DNA from: Gemmatimonadaceae bacterium
GTDB lineage: Bacteria > Gemmatimonadota > Gemmatimonadetes > Gemmatimonadales > Gemmatimonadaceae
DNA: 64,000 nt
NCBI GenBank assembly: GCA_040882285.1
Contig: JBBEBQ010000018.1
Coordinates: 1-64,000 of the forward strand
Reading direction: 5' to 3'
Shown here: positions 7,932 through 15,824 of the stretch, piece after piece
Position numbering within the stretch: the first letter of the stretch is position 1
How the letters are laid out: every line of letters begins with the position of its first letter
Translations under genes and position numbers: made by a program
The notes under the pieces: generated by a model
Database searches by the model: none
What the model was told of the DNA's origin: nothing
What the model saw: only the letters and a program-made list of their open reading frames with translations

Positions 7932-8812
7932 GCCGGCCCGAGCCGCTGGTCCAACCCGTTCAGATCGGCGATCTGAAATGTCACGCCATTCAGGCCGGCG
8001 GGCAGCGGCTCGACGGCGGCGCGATGTTCGGCGTCGTGCCGAAGCCGCTGTGGGAGAAGAGGATTCCGGCGGACGAGCGCAACCGGATCCAGCTCGGGAT
8101 GCGCTGCCTGCTGGTCGAGCACCCGGACGGCTTGCTGCTCATCGACACGGGCGCGGGCAACAAGGAGACGGCGAAGTTTGTCGACATCTACGGCATCGAG
8201 AACGACGGGGAGCAGTCGAGAACCGCGCTGGAGGACGGGATCAGGGCGGCCGGCCACACGCCGGACGCGATAAGCGTGGTCATCAACACGCACCTGCACT
8301 TCGACCATGCGGGTGGAAATACGTATCTCGACGCGGCGGGCGAGCTCTCGATCACTTTTCCGAACGCGGAGTACTTCGTGCAGCGCGGCGAGTACGACTA
8401 CGCGACGCACACGAACGAGCGGACCGCGGCGAGCTACTTCGAGCGTAACTATGTTCCGATCGACCGGGCCGGAAAGTTGCGGTTGTTGCAGGGAGAGACC
8501 GAGGTGATGGCGGGAGTCGGTGTGATCCTGACGCCGGGCCATACCCCGTTTCACCAGAGCGTTGTCGTGACGTCGGGAGCGGATCGCGCTTGTTTTCTGG
8601 GAGACATCGCCCCGACGGCGGCGCACCTGCCGCTCCCGTGGATAATGGGATACGACGTGGAGCCGCTCGTGACGCTGGAGACCAAGCGGCGGTTGTTCGC
8701 GCAGGCGCTGGCGGAGAAGTGGCTGTTGATATTCGAGCACGACGCGGTGAAGTCATGGGGGCGCATCGCGCACGACGGAAAGACTTACAGTCTCGTGGAG
8801 AACGTCAAATGA
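7928..8812 (+). CDS. MBL-fold metallo-hydrolase
   Basis: A 294-residue metallo-beta-lactamase-fold hydrolase. The metal motif NTHLHFDHAGG (HxHxDH) lies near residue 125. Further metal ligands are in LTPGHTPFHQSV and FLGDIAPTAAH, and a terminal FEHDAV block follows. The spacing resembles the broad quorum-quenching/SoxH-like MBL group, but the substrate cannot be read from sequence. There is no signal peptide. The GTG start at 7928 overlaps the exonuclease stop by 4 bases, and the stop overlaps the next gene by 4 bases. An arcA-exonuclease-hydrolase-membrane protein operon is therefore likely. Confidence 0.85.
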   Translation: MSRPEPLVQPVQIGDLKCHAIQAGGQRLDGGAMFGVVPKPLWEKRIPADERNRIQLGMRCLLVEHPDGLLLIDTGAGNKETAKFVDIYGIENDGEQSRTALEDGIRAAGHTPDAISVVINTHLHFDHAGGNTYLDAAGELSITFPNAEYFVQRGEYDYATHTNERTAASYFERNYVPIDRAGKLRLLQGETEVMAGVGVILTPGHTPFHQSVVVTSGADRACFLGDIAPTAAHLPLPWIMGYDVEPLVTLETKRRLFAQALAEKWLLIFEHDAVKSWGRIAHDGKTYSLVENVK

Positions 8813-9132
8813 AACGGTTGCTGGCACTGTTCGGTTCGGTATTGCTCATCTCGGTCGCGGCTCCCGGATTGTCCGCGCAGGCGCGGACGGACCGTGCTCC
8901 TGCCGGACCCACGATACAGGCGGCGCGCGCCGGCATTACGGCGCCATCGGCAGCGACCTCGGTCGCAAACGGCGCCCAGTTGGAGACACCCTCGCGGGAG
9001 AGCGCGGCCCTCATGATCGTCGGCGGCGCGGCACTGCTCACCGGGCTCCTCATCGGCGGAGGCGCCGGGACGGCGATCGCGGTCGGAGGAGCGCTGATCG
9101 GCCTGTACGGCTTGTGGATGTACGTTCGCTGA
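8809..9132 (+). CDS. Small exported/membrane protein, unknown function
   Basis: A 107-residue protein I do not recognise. It begins with a clear signal peptide (MKRLLALFGSVLLISVAAPGLSAQA, cleavage probably after SAQA). A low-complexity Ala/Thr/Ser-rich stretch follows. A Gly/Ala-rich hydrophobic hairpin (ALMIVGGAALLTGLLIGGG and AIAVGGALIGLYGLWMYV) ends the protein, and GxxxG-type packing is likely. The ATG overlaps the stop of the MBL hydrolase gene by 4 bases, so the two are co-translated. It would sit in the inner membrane with its N-terminal part outside. Confidence 0.75.
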   Translation: MKRLLALFGSVLLISVAAPGLSAQARTDRAPAGPTIQAARAGITAPSAATSVANGAQLETPSRESAALMIVGGAALLTGLLIGGGAGTAIAVGGALIGLYGLWMYVR

Positions 9133-9181
9133 ACCGACACACGTCCCCGCCGCTTTCGCTCCTCCTCCCGCGGGAGCGCCG

Positions 9182-10558
9182 GTGAAGTTCAAGACCATCG
9201 TCGAGCCGTTCCGCATCAAGGTGGTCGAGCCGACCCGCCAGACCACCGACGCTGAGCGCGCTGCGGCGATCCGCGCGGCGCACTACAACGTCTTTCAGCT
9301 CGACGCCGAGGACGTGCTCATCGACCTCCTCACCGACTCGGGAACGGGTGCGATGTCGGTGTACCAATGGGCCGGCATGATGCGGGGCGACGAGTCGTAC
9401 GCCGGCGGGCGCTCCTTTCACGCCTTTGTCAGGTCGGTGCAGGAGATCACCGCATTCCGGCACGTGATCCCCACGCACCAGGGACGCGCCGCCGAGCACA
9501 TTCTCTCGGGCGCGCTGCTCAAGCCCGGGTCGATCGTCCCCAACAACACGCACTTCGACACCACGCGGGCGAACGTCGAGCACAGGGGCGCGGTGGCCCT
9601 CAATCTGCCGGTGGCGGAAGCGCGCGAGCCGCAGACAGTGCACCCCTTCAAGGGGAACATGGACGTCGCCGCGCTCGAGCGGGTCCTGGCGGAGAACGCG
9701 GGCAACGTGCCGCTGGTGATGATGACGGTGACCAACAACTCCCAGGGCGGCCAGCCGGTGAGCATGGAGAACATCCGCCGTACGTCGGCGCTCTGCCGCG
9801 CGCATGGCGTGCCCTTCTTCATCGATGCCTGTCGCTTTGCCGAAAACGCGTGGTTCATCAAGACCCGCGAGCCGGGGTACGCCGACAGGACTCCGCTGGC
9901 GATCGCCCAGGAGATGTTCTCGCTCGCCGACGGCTGCACGATGAGCGCGAAGAAGGACGGGATGGCGAACATCGGCGGATTCCTCGCGATGAACGACGAC
10001 GCCCTCGCCGTCACCTGTCGCGACTCGCTCATCCTCACCGAGGGATTCCCCACCTACGGCGGGCTCGCCGGCTACGACCTCGAGGCCATCGCGGTCGGGC
10101 TGCACGAGGCGCTCGATCCCGACTACCTGCGCTACCGAATCCGCTCGGTCGAGTACCTCGCCGAAAAGATGGTCGCAGCCGGGATTCCCGTCGTGCGTCC
10201 GGCGGGCGGCCATGCGCTCTACCTCGATGCCAGGGGCTGGCTCCCGCACATCCCGCAGAGCCAGTACCCGGGGGTGGCGCTCTGCATCGCGCTGTACGTC
10301 GAAGGGGGCATCCGCGGATGCGAGATCGGCTCCGTGATGTTCGGGCAGCAGCCGGACGGCAGCGAGCGCCCCGCCGACATGGAGCTGGTGCGGCTCGCCT
10401 TTCCGCGCCGAGTCTATGCGCAGAGCCACATGGACTACGTGGCCGAGGTGCTGCTGCACGTGAACAGCATCGCGCAGGACATTCGCGGAGTGCGGATCGT
10501 GGAGCAGCCGCGGGTGCTCAGGCACTTCACGGCGAAGTTCGAACCCGTGCCCCGCTAG
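9182..10558 (+). CDS. tnaA: Tryptophanase
   Basis: A PLP-dependent beta-eliminating lyase, 458 residues, that splits tryptophan to indole, pyruvate and ammonium. It matches the TnaA/tyrosine phenol-lyase family end to end: EPFRIKVVEP, DLLTDSGTGAMS, MMRGDESYAG, IPTHQGRAAEHI, TNNSQGGQPVS, FIDACRFAENAWFIK, the PLP-lysine motif MSAKKDG, EGFPTYGGLAG, and PKVLRHFTAK-like RVLRHFTAKFEP at the end. Tyrosine phenol-lyases carry an Arg in the ERG motif. This protein has GCEIG, with Ile at that place as in tryptophanases. GTG start at 9182; it appears monocistronic, with no tnaC leader or permease seen. Confidence 0.88.
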   Translation: MKFKTIVEPFRIKVVEPTRQTTDAERAAAIRAAHYNVFQLDAEDVLIDLLTDSGTGAMSVYQWAGMMRGDESYAGGRSFHAFVRSVQEITAFRHVIPTHQGRAAEHILSGALLKPGSIVPNNTHFDTTRANVEHRGAVALNLPVAEAREPQTVHPFKGNMDVAALERVLAENAGNVPLVMMTVTNNSQGGQPVSMENIRRTSALCRAHGVPFFIDACRFAENAWFIKTREPGYADRTPLAIAQEMFSLADGCTMSAKKDGMANIGGFLAMNDDALAVTCRDSLILTEGFPTYGGLAGYDLEAIAVGLHEALDPDYLRYRIRSVEYLAEKMVAAGIPVVRPAGGHALYLDARGWLPHIPQSQYPGVALCIALYVEGGIRGCEIGSVMFGQQPDGSERPADMELVRLAFPRRVYAQSHMDYVAEVLLHVNSIAQDIRGVRIVEQPRVLRHFTAKFEPVPR

Positions 10559-10597
10559 CCGCCGGCAGTCGCGCGCGACTCGCCGGGAACCCGGCAG

Positions 10598-11071
10598 CTA
10601 CTTCCTCTTCTGATACGTCCCGACGAGCTCTCCCTGCGCGAGGATGTGTCCCTCCATTGCCTTCTCCAGCGCCGCCTTGGTCGGTGAGCCAAGGTCGCCG
10701 AGCGCGGTGTCGAGCGCATAGAGCTTGAAGAAGTAGCGATGCCGTCCAATTGGCGGGCACGGCCCGCCCCAACCGGTGCGCTTCCAGTCGTTGAGTCCTT
10801 CGCGCACGCCGGCTGGCAGATGCGTGGACGCACCTTCGCCGAGGCTGGTGACGGAGACCGGGATGTCGTAGAGCACCCAGTGCACGTACGTCATCTTCGG
10901 GGCTTTGGGATCGGGCGCGTCCGGATCGTCGGAAATGAGCGCGAAGCTCTTGGTCTTCGCCGGTGCACCGCTCCAGGCGAGCGGCAGCGAGATGTCCTCG
11001 CCCTCGCAGGTGAACCTGGCCGGAATCTCCGCATTCGGCGCGAAGGCGGCTGATACGACGGTGATGCTCAT
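10598..11071 (-). CDS. PEBP / YbhB-YbcL family protein
   Basis: A 157-residue phosphatidylethanolamine-binding-protein-like fold. Family signatures are DISLPLAWSGAP, SFALISDDPDAPDP, VHWVLYDIP, GWGGPCPPIGRHRYFFKLYALD, and a short C-terminal helix (GHILAQGELVGTYQKRK). No signal peptide is seen, so it is probably cytoplasmic. Bacterial members are often called kinase-inhibitor-like, but a biochemical role is rarely known. The ATG at 11071 is used; the frame upstream to 11155 has no supporting homology-like sequence. Convergent with tnaA with a 39-base gap and no hairpin terminator. Confidence 0.9.
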   Translation of the reverse strand: MSITVVSAAFAPNAEIPARFTCEGEDISLPLAWSGAPAKTKSFALISDDPDAPDPKAPKMTYVHWVLYDIPVSVTSLGEGASTHLPAGVREGLNDWKRTGWGGPCPPIGRHRYFFKLYALDTALGDLGSPTKAALEKAMEGHILAQGELVGTYQKRK

Positions 11072-11195
11072 GGGAGTCACTCCGCGGTTGGTGCTCTGAT
11101 CACGAAGATAAGGTGGGCGAACGACCGGCTCGCGGCCAGCAGCGCGGGCGAACACTTTCGGCCGCTCCGGCCCGGGACCAGCTTATGTTACCGCC

Positions 11196-13145
11196 ATGCC
11201 GAGCTACCGCGCAGGTCTTCGTCCTTTCCTCGCCACGTTGCTCGTCGCGAGCCCGCTCGTCGCGAGCCCGCTCGTCGCGAACCCGCTCGGCGCCCAGTCG
11301 CGCGAGCTGACCGTGGCCGACAGCTCGCCATTCAGGCCGCTGCCGCTGCCGGCGCCGAACGAGCAGCGCACGGGCGCTGGCCGTCCGGGGCTGCGTTACT
11401 GGCAGCAGCGCGTGGACTACCGCATTGCCGCGTCACTCGACACTGCGAGCCACCTGCTGCAGGGCCGCGAGACGATCCACTACGTCAACAATTCGCCGAC
11501 CGCGCTGTCGTATCTCTGGCTCTTCGTCGAGCAGAACGCCTGTGCACCGAACAGCATCGGAAGCACGCTGAACCAGCCACCGCTCGTCTTCGGCGAGGTC
11601 GCGTTCGACTTCTCCTGTGGGAGCTTCGTCGGCAGACCGACGATCCAGTCGCTGACGATCGGCGGCGTCGAGGCGAAGCGCACGAACTATGGCACCACGC
11701 TCCGCGTCGACCTCGGCAGGCCACTGGAATCGGGACAGTCGCTCGAAATGGAGGTGGCCTGGCACTTCACCGTCCCCGAGCAGGGCGTTGGCCGCATGGG
11801 ACGCGACGGCGCGCTGTACGAGATTGCGCAGTGGTATCCGCGCATGGCGGTCTACGACGATGTCCGCGGCTGGAATCACGAGCCGTACATCGGCGCCGGC
11901 GAATTCTATCTCGAGTACGGCAGCTTCGACGTTACGCTCACGCTCCCTGCCAGCTACATCGTCGCCGCGACGGGTGAGCTGAGGAATCCTGAGCAGGTGC
12001 TCACGCGGAACCAGCTCGCGCGGCTCGCGAGCGCGCGGAAATCGGACACCGCCGTCGCCGTCATCACGCGCGACGAAGCGGGCAGGCCGGGGCGCACGCG
12101 GCCCGGCAACGGGCCGTACACCTGGCACTTCACGGCCGACAACGTGCGCGACTTCGCCTGGGCCGCCGCCCCGAACTGGCAGTGGGACGCCAGCAACCTC
12201 GACGGCATCCTCATCCAGACGCTGTACCGTTCGTCCGCCGACAAATGGCCGGAAGCTCACGCGATGGCGCGCGGCGCGATCAGGCACTTCAGCGAGCAGT
12301 GGTACCGCTATCCATACTCGCATGCCACCGCGGTCGAGGGGCCGATTGCCGGCATGGAGTATCCCATGCTCACCTTCGTCGCCAACAACAGCACGCGCGA
12401 AACGCAGCAGTGGGCGCTGGCACACGAGTTCGGGCACGAGTGGTTCCCGATGATCGTCGGCTCCAACGAGCGGCTCTATCCGTGGATGGACGAGGGGTTC
12501 AACACGTTCGTCGACCTCCAGAACGCCGCCGAGTACTTCGCCGGCACGCCTTACGGCGACACGATTCAGGTCAATCCGCTGCGGATGGCCGTCGAGCACT
12601 CACGCGCGGGGGACGATCAGCCCCTCAGCACGAATCCCACGGAGGTGCGCGACCTTATGTGGGTGGGCTACCAGAAGCCGGCGCTTATGCTCAGGACACT
12701 ACGCGAGGAGGTGCTCGGCCGCGACCGCTTCGACTTCGCCTTCCGCGAGTACATCAAGGCGTGGGCATACAAGCACCCGACCCCGGCGGACTTCTTCCGC
12801 CTCATGCGCGACGCGTCGGGAGTAGAGCTCGACTGGTTCTGGCGTGACTGGGTGTTCACCACGGCGCGGCTCGATCAGGCGGTGGACTCCGTCTCTACCG
12901 ACACGAGCGGTCGGGCAAATGTCCACATGACGAATCGCGGCACGATGACAATGCCCGCCGAGCTCCTCATCACCTTCGACGACGGCTCGACTGAGACGGT
13001 GCGCCTGCCGGTACAGATGTGGAACCTCGGCCGCCAGTTCACCTATCGCGTGCCGGCAAAGAAACCGGTGCGCCGCGTAGCGGTCGATCCGCGGAACGTG
13101 CTGCCCGACCTCGACCGGTCGAACAACGACTGGACGAAACGGTGA
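11196..13145 (+). CDS. Secreted M1-family metallopeptidase
   Basis: A 649-residue zinc aminopeptidase-like protein. An N-terminal beta domain (YRIAASLDTASHLLQGRETIHYVNN) is followed by the catalytic domain with HEFGHEWFPMIVGSNE, that is HExxH plus the downstream Glu in WMDEGFNTFVD. The usual GAMEN exopeptidase motif appears as GPIAGMEYP. A signal peptide with cleavage near NPLGAQ predicts export. The signal region is built from an in-frame 15-base tandem repeat giving SPLVA-SPLVA-NPLGA. Substrates are probably peptides in the periplasm or outside. It stands alone, upstream of the infC operon. Confidence 0.9.
   Translation: MPSYRAGLRPFLATLLVASPLVASPLVANPLGAQSRELTVADSSPFRPLPLPAPNEQRTGAGRPGLRYWQQRVDYRIAASLDTASHLLQGRETIHYVNNSPTALSYLWLFVEQNACAPNSIGSTLNQPPLVFGEVAFDFSCGSFVGRPTIQSLTIGGVEAKRTNYGTTLRVDLGRPLESGQSLEMEVAWHFTVPEQGVGRMGRDGALYEIAQWYPRMAVYDDVRGWNHEPYIGAGEFYLEYGSFDVTLTLPASYIVAATGELRNPEQVLTRNQLARLASARKSDTAVAVITRDEAGRPGRTRPGNGPYTWHFTADNVRDFAWAAAPNWQWDASNLDGILIQTLYRSSADKWPEAHAMARGAIRHFSEQWYRYPYSHATAVEGPIAGMEYPMLTFVANNSTRETQQWALAHEFGHEWFPMIVGSNERLYPWMDEGFNTFVDLQNAAEYFAGTPYGDTIQVNPLRMAVEHSRAGDDQPLSTNPTEVRDLMWVGYQKPALMLRTLREEVLGRDRFDFAFREYIKAWAYKHPTPADFFRLMRDASGVELDWFWRDWVFTTARLDQAVDSVSTDTSGRANVHMTNRGTMTMPAELLITFDDGSTETVRLPVQMWNLGRQFTYRVPAKKPVRRVAVDPRNVLPDLDRSNNDWTKR
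11246..11296 (+). repeat. 15-bp tandem repeat in signal-peptide region
   Basis: About three copies of a unit reading CTCGTCGCGAGCCCG lie inside the M1 peptidase signal sequence; the last copy is diverged. Because the unit is a multiple of three, copy-number changes would lengthen or shorten the hydrophobic core without a frameshift. The boundaries are approximate. Confidence 0.7.
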
Positions 13146-13153
13146 GCTGAGGT

Positions 13154-13173
13154 TGGCCGGCCGTCGCCGGCCA
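13154..13173 (+). terminator. Hairpin after the M1 peptidase gene
   Basis: TGGCCGG (13154-13160) pairs with CCGGCCA (13167-13173) over a 6-base loop, 8 bases after the peptidase stop. No T-run follows, so it is a weak or Rho-assisted terminator candidate only. Confidence 0.4.
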
Positions 13174-13210
13174 GACTGTTGCCGGCCCGTCCCTTTTATC
13201 CCGGACTATG

Positions 13211-13239
13211 TTGACCGGCAGAGCGCTGGCGGCTAACTT
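13211..13239 (+). promoter_or_regulatory. Candidate sigma-70 promoter for the infC operon
   Basis: TTGACC (13211-13216) and TAACTT (13234-13239) are separated by exactly 17 bases. This is a near-consensus -35 box with a weak -10 box keeping the key first, second and last positions. It would give a leader of roughly 170 nt before infC, which is consistent with the attenuator found there. Confidence 0.4.
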
Positions 13240-13350
13240 CCCTGCATATAACGTTATAAGTGGCCGAGCCTGGCAGCTCGTCCCACCCTCCGGCCCTCGG
13301 CTGTCTCGAGGTGTGCTGCAGGAGTTCCGGCCATGGCGGCGTCCCGTTCA

Positions 13351-13396
13351 CGCGGAGCGTCGTCTCCGCGGACTCCTTAATGGGTCCGCGTTTTTT
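13351..13396 (+). promoter_or_regulatory. Transcription attenuator in the infC-rpmI-rplT leader
   Basis: Two mutually exclusive hairpins are visible. The first pairs CGCGGAG (13351-13357) with CTCCGCG (13364-13370). The second pairs CGCGGAC (13367-13373) with GTCCGCG (13384-13390) and is followed by TTTTTTGTTT, a classical intrinsic terminator 20 bases before the infC ATG. Both hairpins need bases 13367-13370. The terminator and an alternative structure therefore compete, as in known ribosomal-protein leaders where L20 or translation status decides read-through. The hairpins are seen directly; the regulator is inferred. Confidence 0.7.
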
Positions 13397-13415
13397 GTTT
13401 AATGCTGTGAGGTAA

Positions 13416-13937
13416 ATGACAATACAGGACACGACAAAACGAGTTCGCGTCAACAAACAGATCCGCATCAGCCCCATTCGTGTGATCGCCGCCGACGGCG
13501 CGCAGCTGGGAATCATGGAGGTCGATGCCGCGTTGGCCCAGGCGGAAGAGCAGGGGCTGGATCTGGTCGAAGTCGCTCCGACGGCCCGCCCGCCCGTCGC
13601 CCGGATCATGGACTACGGCAAGTTCAAGTTCGAGCAGGCGAAGATGGCGCGGCAGGCCAAGAAGAAGCAGCACGTGATTCAGCTGAAAGAGGTGAAGTTC
13701 CGCCCCGGCATCAGCGAGCACGATTTCGCGACGAAGACGCGGCACGCGCGGAAGTTTCTGGGTGAAGGCAACAAGGTGAAGGTGACGTTGATGTTCCGCG
13801 GCCGGCAGATCGCGCATCCCGAGCTGGGGCGGCAGGTGCTGGATCGCGTAGCTCAGAGCCTGGCGGACGTCGCGAAGGTGGAGAGCGAGCCGAAGTTCGA
13901 AGCGAAGTTGATGATCATGATTCTGGCGCCGAAATAA
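13416..13937 (+). CDS. infC: Translation initiation factor IF-3
   Basis: Binds the 30S subunit, prevents premature 50S joining and proofreads the initiator tRNA. The 173 residues cover both domains. The N-domain reads VNKQIRISPIRVIAADGAQLGIM with LDLVEVAPTARPPVARIMDYGKFKFE. The C-domain contains KEVKFRPGISEHDFATKTRHARKFL and VKVTLMFRGRQIAHPELG. The chosen start is ATG at 13416 with GAGGTAA upstream. Many bacteria use a rare AUU start for infC autoregulation, and that is not seen here, so control more likely acts through the leader attenuator. First gene of infC-rpmI-rplT. Confidence 0.97.
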   Translation: MTIQDTTKRVRVNKQIRISPIRVIAADGAQLGIMEVDAALAQAEEQGLDLVEVAPTARPPVARIMDYGKFKFEQAKMARQAKKKQHVIQLKEVKFRPGISEHDFATKTRHARKFLGEGNKVKVTLMFRGRQIAHPELGRQVLDRVAQSLADVAKVESEPKFEAKLMIMILAPK

Positions 13938-13944
13938 GAACTGA

Positions 13945-14026
13945 AGCTGTTGGCTGTTGGCTGTTGGCTTTTGGCTGACAGCACCGCAGGAGCCAACAGC
14001 CAACAGCCAATAGCCAATAGCCAAGA
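13945..14026. repeat. AGCCAAY heptamer hairpin between infC and rpmI
   Basis: About four copies of TTGGCTG (13946-13977) face about five copies of the complementary AGCCAAC/AGCCAAT unit (13991-14025) across a 13-base GC-rich loop. Together they make a hairpin of roughly 30 bp in the mRNA. The right arm ends in CCAAGAGC, 8 bases before the rpmI ATG, and occupies the place of its Shine-Dalgarno sequence. The same unit recurs at 14239, 14751 and inside pheT at 16201. Confidence 0.92.
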
Positions 14027-14033
14027 GCGTTAA

Positions 14034-14231
14034 ATGCCCAAGATGAAGTCGCACAGAGGAGCGCGGAAACGCTTCAGCCTGACCGGAACCGGCAAGGTGA
14101 AGCGGAACAAGGCGTTCAAGAGCCACATCCTCACGAAGAAGACGTCCAAGCGGAAACGCCGCCTGCGCCAGTCCACCACGGTGGGCACGCTCGGTGAAGC
14201 GAAGAACCTCAAGCGGCTGCTGCAGTCGTAG
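14034..14231 (+). CDS. rpmI: 50S ribosomal protein L35
   Basis: A 65-residue, strongly basic protein with the L35 signature [33 protein letters not shown] and a C-terminal [12 protein letters not shown]. Middle gene of infC-rpmI-rplT. The ribosome-binding site is unusual: the heptamer array runs almost up to the ATG and the only purine run nearby is AAGAG. Translation may depend on the hairpin, on coupling, or on that weak site. Confidence 0.96.
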   Translation: MPKMKSHRGARKRFSLTGTGKVKRNKAFKSHILTKKTSKRKRRLRQSTTVGTLGEAKNLKRLLQS

Positions 14232-14238
14232 GCTGTGC

Positions 14239-14280
14239 CGTTGGTTTTTAGCCAACAGCCAATAGCCAACAGCCAACAGC
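14239..14280. repeat. AGCCAAY heptamer array between rpmI and rplT
   Basis: A short GTTGG left arm and a TTTTTA loop are followed by about five AGCCAAC/AGCCAAT units. The array is one-sided compared with the copy before rpmI, so only a small GTTGG/CCAAC hairpin is possible. It leaves a normal-looking CGGAG site before the rplT start. Confidence 0.88.
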
Positions 14281-14311
14281 GCTTTTAGAAAAAACAGACC
14301 CGGAGTCAGCA

Positions 14312-14674
14312 ATGCCCAGAGTCAAATCGAACGTCGCGCGACTGAAGCGCAAAAAGCAGGTAATGAAAGCCGCGCGCGGAGGATTCGGCGCGCGCAGCAA
14401 GCTGTGGAAGGCCGCGAAGGAGAACGTCGAGCGCGGCTGGCGGTACGCGTACCGCGATCGGAAGAACAAGAAGCGCGATTTCCGCCGCCTCTGGATCACC
14501 CGCATCAACGCCGCCGCCCACCAGCACGAGATGAGCTACAGCGTGTTCATCAACGGGCTGAAGAAGGCCGGGATCGAGATCGACCGGAAAGTGCTCGCGG
14601 ATCTCGCGGTGCGCGAGCCGGAAGCGTTCGCCGCCATCGCCGACAAGGTGCGCACCGCCATCAAGGCGGCGTGA
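14312..14674 (+). CDS. rplT: 50S ribosomal protein L20
   Basis: A 120-residue early-assembly 23S rRNA-binding protein. Signatures are [23 protein letters not shown], the conserved [22 protein letters not shown] block, [25 protein letters not shown], and a C-terminal [16 protein letters not shown]20 is the repressor of this operon in the species studied and could act on the attenuator upstream of infC, though that is inference. The gene ends the operon before a strong intrinsic terminator at 14711-14746. Confidence 0.97.
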   Translation: MPRVKSNVARLKRKKQVMKAARGGFGARSKLWKAAKENVERGWRYAYRDRKNKKRDFRRLWITRINAAAHQHEMSYSVFINGLKKAGIEIDRKVLADLAVREPEAFAAIADKVRTAIKAA

Positions 14675-14710
14675 CCGGTCGGCGCCGCGGCGCCGGTGTG
14701 GTGAGGTGCT

Positions 14711-14746
14711 GCGGCTCCGCGATAGATTTGCGGAGCCGTTTTGTTT
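14711..14746 (+). terminator. Intrinsic terminator after rplT
   Basis: CGGCTCCGC (14712-14720) pairs perfectly with GCGGAGCCG (14730-14738) over a 9-base loop and is followed by TTTTGTTTT. It closes the infC-rpmI-rplT transcription unit. Confidence 0.93.
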
Positions 14747-14750
14747 TGCG

Positions 14751-14797
14751 GTAGCCAACAGCCAATAGCCAACAGCCAATAGCCAACAGCCAAGAGC
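14751..14797. repeat. AGCCAAY heptamer array before pheS
   Basis: Six tandem AGCCAAC/AGCCAAT units run from just after the rplT terminator to 5 bases before the pheS TTG start. There is no inverted partner in this copy. As before rpmI, the array ends in CCAAGAGC and replaces any standard Shine-Dalgarno site. No promoter for pheS is obvious between the terminator and the gene. Confidence 0.9.
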
Positions 14798-14801
14798 TCT
14801 T

Positions 14802-15824
14802 TTGGACCTCGTCAAAGCAGCAGAGCAGCTCGAACGTGAAGGACTGGAGCGAATCGCCGCGGCCACTACGCGCGATGAGCTCGAGGCCGCGCGCACCGCA
14901 TTGCTCGGACGCAAGAGCGGTCGCCTGACCGCGCTCCTAGGCGAGCTGCCGAAGCTCTCCCCCGAGGAGAAGCGCGCCGCCGGCGCGGCGCTGAACAAGA
15001 CCAAGCTTCTCCTGGAAGGCCGGCTGGGAGAGCGGGACACGGAGCTGGTCACGGCGGCGCGCCGCCGCTCGGCGCTGGTCGACGTGACGATGCCCTCCAG
15101 ACAGCGCTGGCGCGGCGCCAAGCACCCGGTCACGCTCATCATCGAGGAGGTCGAGCAGATATTCCGCGAGCTGGGCTTCACCGTCGCGCTCGGCCCCGAG
15201 GCCGAGACCGAGTGGTACAACTTCACCGCGCTCAACTTCCCGCCCGACCATCCCGCGATGGACATGCACGACACCCTGTACGTGGGTGACGACATGCTCC
15301 TGCGCACGCATACGTCGCCCGTGCAGATCCGCACGCTCCAGACATACGGCGCCCCGGTCAGGATCATCGTTCCGGGAAACGTCTATCGGCGCGACTTCTT
15401 CGACGCGTCGCACGCGCCGATGTTCGCCCAGATAGAAGGCCTCGCGGTCGACGAAGGCGTGAGCTTCGTGGATCTCAAGGCGACGCTCACGCACTTCGCG
15501 CAGCAGCTGCTCGGAGAGACCAGGACCCGCTTCCGCCCCAGCTTCTTCCCGTTCACGGAGCCGTCCGCGGAGATGGACGTCCAGTGCGCCGCCTGCCAGG
15601 GCTCCGGCTGCGCTACGTGCAAGGGCAGCGGCTGGCTGGAGATCCTCGGCGCCGGCATGGTGCATCCCGAAGTGCTGTCCGCTTCGGGCGTGGACCCGGA
15701 GCAGTACACGGGGTGGGCGTTCGGCATGGGCCCGGGGCGGATGGCGATGGCGCGATACGGCATCCCTGACATCCGCGCGCTGTACGACTCCGACGTGCGC
15801 TTCCTCCGGCAATTCGCGCGATGA
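14802..15824 (+). CDS. pheS: Phenylalanine-tRNA ligase alpha subunit
   Basis: Catalytic subunit of the (alpha-beta)2 enzyme charging tRNA-Phe; 340 residues. An N-terminal coiled-coil arm (about 1-85) precedes the class II core with ETEWYNFTALNFPPDHPAM, LLRTHTSPVQIRTL, FAQIEGLAVDEG, FFPFTEPSAEMDV, and GWAFGMGPGRMAMARYGIPDIR. Between motifs 2 and 3 a CAACQGSGCATCKGSG segment has two CxxC pairs, a possible zinc knuckle known from many bacterial PheS proteins. The TTG start at 14802 is the best available, but it has an unconventional ribosome-binding site made of heptamer repeat DNA. Confidence 0.95.
   Translation: MDLVKAAEQLEREGLERIAAATTRDELEAARTALLGRKSGRLTALLGELPKLSPEEKRAAGAALNKTKLLLEGRLGERDTELVTAARRRSALVDVTMPSRQRWRGAKHPVTLIIEEVEQIFRELGFTVALGPEAETEWYNFTALNFPPDHPAMDMHDTLYVGDDMLLRTHTSPVQIRTLQTYGAPVRIIVPGNVYRRDFFDASHAPMFAQIEGLAVDEGVSFVDLKATLTHFAQQLLGETRTRFRPSFFPFTEPSAEMDVQCAACQGSGCATCKGSGWLEILGAGMVHPEVLSASGVDPEQYTGWAFGMGPGRMAMARYGIPDIRALYDSDVRFLRQFAR

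Noticed and set aside
9182-10558. Tyrosine phenol-lyase
   Set aside because: Several stretches resemble it, but the substrate-determining Arg of the ERG motif is Ile (GCEIG), as in tryptophanases.
13208-13402. 64-codon frame from 13208 in the infC leader
   Set aside because: It ends inside the terminator hairpin, has no Shine-Dalgarno sequence and no protein-like pattern. A leader peptide role cannot be supported.
13200-13415. T-box or other known riboswitch in the infC leader
   Set aside because: No T-box sequence, specifier loop or recognised aptamer core was found. Only the two competing hairpins are supported.
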